From: Sphingomonas sp. JUb134
GTDB lineage: Bacteria; Pseudomonadota; Alphaproteobacteria; Sphingomonadales; Sphingomonadaceae
Reading direction: 5' to 3'
Assembly (NCBI RefSeq): GCF_004341505.2
Contig: NZ_SLYP02000001.1
Span: 214,501 to 278,500, forward strand
Length of the DNA: 64,000 bases
Below are positions 63,230 through 64,000 of the stretch, one piece after another. The notes beneath the pieces are model-generated. The model was given only the letters and a program-made list of their open reading frames with translations. It did not search any database and was not told the DNA's origin. Positions within the stretch are counted from its first letter, which is position 1; each line of letters starts with the position of its first letter. Made by a program: the position numbers and the translations under genes.

Positions 63230-63305
63230 GGACAGGTTTTGAGTATGATCCCTCTATTTGGGCCTGATCAAGCCTTTTTCATTGCTGATCCGCAAAAACC
63301 TGTCC
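63230..63305. promoter_or_regulatory. Paired 11-bp inverted repeats between the LuxR and GntP genes
   Basis: GGACAGGTTTT at 63230-63240 and its exact reverse complement AAAACCTGTCC at 63295-63305 are 65 bases apart centre to centre, close to six turns of DNA. The AT-rich stretch between them is the best promoter candidate for both divergent genes. It could be a looping operator pair, or a large stem. Confidence 0.5.
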
Positions 63306-63357
63306 TACAGCTATGGGCGGAAGGCAAAATGCCGCCAGACCCTTGGGAGGGATGTCG

Positions 63358-63408
63358 ATGGCCGAAGCGCTGGTTTCTCGCGCGTATTTCCACGGGCTCG
63401 CAGGATGA
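63358..63408 (+). CDS. Possible leader peptide of the GntP gene (16 residues)
   Basis: MAEALVSRAYFHGLAG, with GGGAGG seven bases before its ATG. Its TGA overlaps the ATG of the permease gene (ATGA). The permease itself has only a weak ribosome site, so translation of this short frame may couple and control it. Could also be chance. Confidence 0.4.
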   Translation: MAEALVSRAYFHGLAG

Positions 63409-64000
63409 CCGGCGAAGACCTTCGCCTGATCGGCGCGGCGCTGGGCGGCATTCTGCTGGCGGTGCTGATGATCGTGCGCGGCCGCCTCCACCCCTTCATC
63501 GGTCTGCTCTGCGGCGCCTTCGCCGTGGGTCTGCTCGCAGGTCTTCCCCTGCCGGAAACCGCCAAGGCGGTGCAGAAGGGCGTCGGCGACATCATCGGCG
63601 GCACCGGCCTGGTCGTGGCCCTTGGCCTGTCGCTCGGCGCGATGCTGCATCTGTCGGGCGGCGCCGCCACGCTGGCGAAGGGGGCGCTACAACTCACGGG
63701 CGCCCGAGCCGCACCCTGGGCTACTCTGGGCATCGCGATCGTCATCGGCCTGCCGCTGTTCTTCGAGACGGGCCTGGTGCTGTTGCTGCCGATCGTGGTC
63801 GCGGCAGCCGAAACGATGGCGGGCGACGATCCTGCCGAACGGGATGCGGCCAAGCTGCGCCTGATCATGCCGGCGCTCGCAGGCCTGGGCGTCGTCCACG
63901 CGCTGGTGCCCCCGCATCCCGGTCCGCTGCTCGCCGTCGAAGCGCTGGGCGCCGACCTCGGCCGCACGATGCTCTACGGCATCGTGATCGCAATCCCGAC
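63405..64000 (+). CDS. GntP-family gluconate/sugar acid permease (partial)
   Basis: The first 198 codons of a membrane permease, cut by the right edge. It begins MTGEDLRLIGAALGGILLAVLMI and has GRLHPFIGLLCGAFAVGLLAG, the GntP-type GLVVALGLSLGAMLHLSGGA, and GLPLFFETGLVLLLPIVVAAA, with about five hydrophobic segments in the visible part. GntP proteins carry gluconate, idonate, glycerate and related acids with protons. In a pectin and xylan region a uronate-derived acid is a natural substrate. Overlaps the leader ORF by four bases. Confidence 0.85.
   Translation, partial: MTGEDLRLIGAALGGILLAVLMIVRGRLHPFIGLLCGAFAVGLLAGLPLPETAKAVQKGVGDIIGGTGLVVALGLSLGAMLHLSGGAATLAKGALQLTGARAAPWATLGIAIVIGLPLFFETGLVLLLPIVVAAAETMAGDDPAERDAAKLRLIMPALAGLGVVHALVPPHPGPLLAVEALGADLGRTMLYGIVIAIP

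Overview
The window is GC-rich alphaproteobacterial chromosome, most likely from a sphingomonad (Sphingomonas or a close relative). The evidence is the gene set: a DUF2312/DUF1244 pair, a 41-residue cysteine-free L36, many large TonB-dependent receptors, and small dispersed hairpin repeats between genes. This is inferred from protein content; no 16S gene is present.

Positions 1-22100 are mostly housekeeping. They hold a coupled metallopeptidase-ccmA-ccmB set, a pterin dehydratase, the UV endonuclease UvsE, a short Mfd-like translocase and an isochorismatase-type hydrolase. ruvB follows, then a block holding a 2-hydroxyacid dehydrogenase, an exported glycosidase and a DUF4440 protein that separates it from yebC-ruvC-ruvA. 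Next come DUF2312, DUF1244, pyruvate kinase, a HAD hydrolase, rpmJ, a DUF4136 lipoprotein coupled to an M14 carboxypeptidase, gpmA and purEK. Positions 22300-34400 hold oligopeptidase B, RlpA, an aminopeptidase P, tRNA-Thr(GGT), an EmrAB-type tripartite efflux operon facing its TetR regulator across two matching operators, and a CPD photolyase.

Positions 34371-41250 look like an iron, heme and oxidative-stress block. A siderophore receptor with a Fur-like box lies beside an exported catalase, an ankyrin protein and ferrochelatase arranged as one operon. An L,D-transpeptidase with a degenerate second half follows, then a CHASE4-GGDEF-EAL protein.

Positions 43756-64000 are a plant cell wall utilisation region. 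It has three TonB receptors, a GH43 / MGH1-like glycosidase / GH10 operon (xylan), a GH28 enzyme (pectin), a PhoD phosphatase, a 999-residue double beta-helix plus propeller protein, a stand-alone LuxR-type DNA-binding domain and the start of a GntP-family permease. Four of the enzymes carry twin-arginine signals. The likely logic is cleavage outside the cell, TonB-driven uptake of oligosaccharides, periplasmic trimming and uptake of sugar acids.

The least explained items are the double-helix/propeller protein, the 88-residue LuxR protein with its paired 11-bp inverted repeats and a gntP leader ORF, the catalase-ankyrin-ferrochelatase operon, the probable CTG start of ruvC, and the short Mfd paralogue. 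I found no CRISPR array, insertion sequence, prophage or rRNA. No gap between genes exceeds 300 bases.
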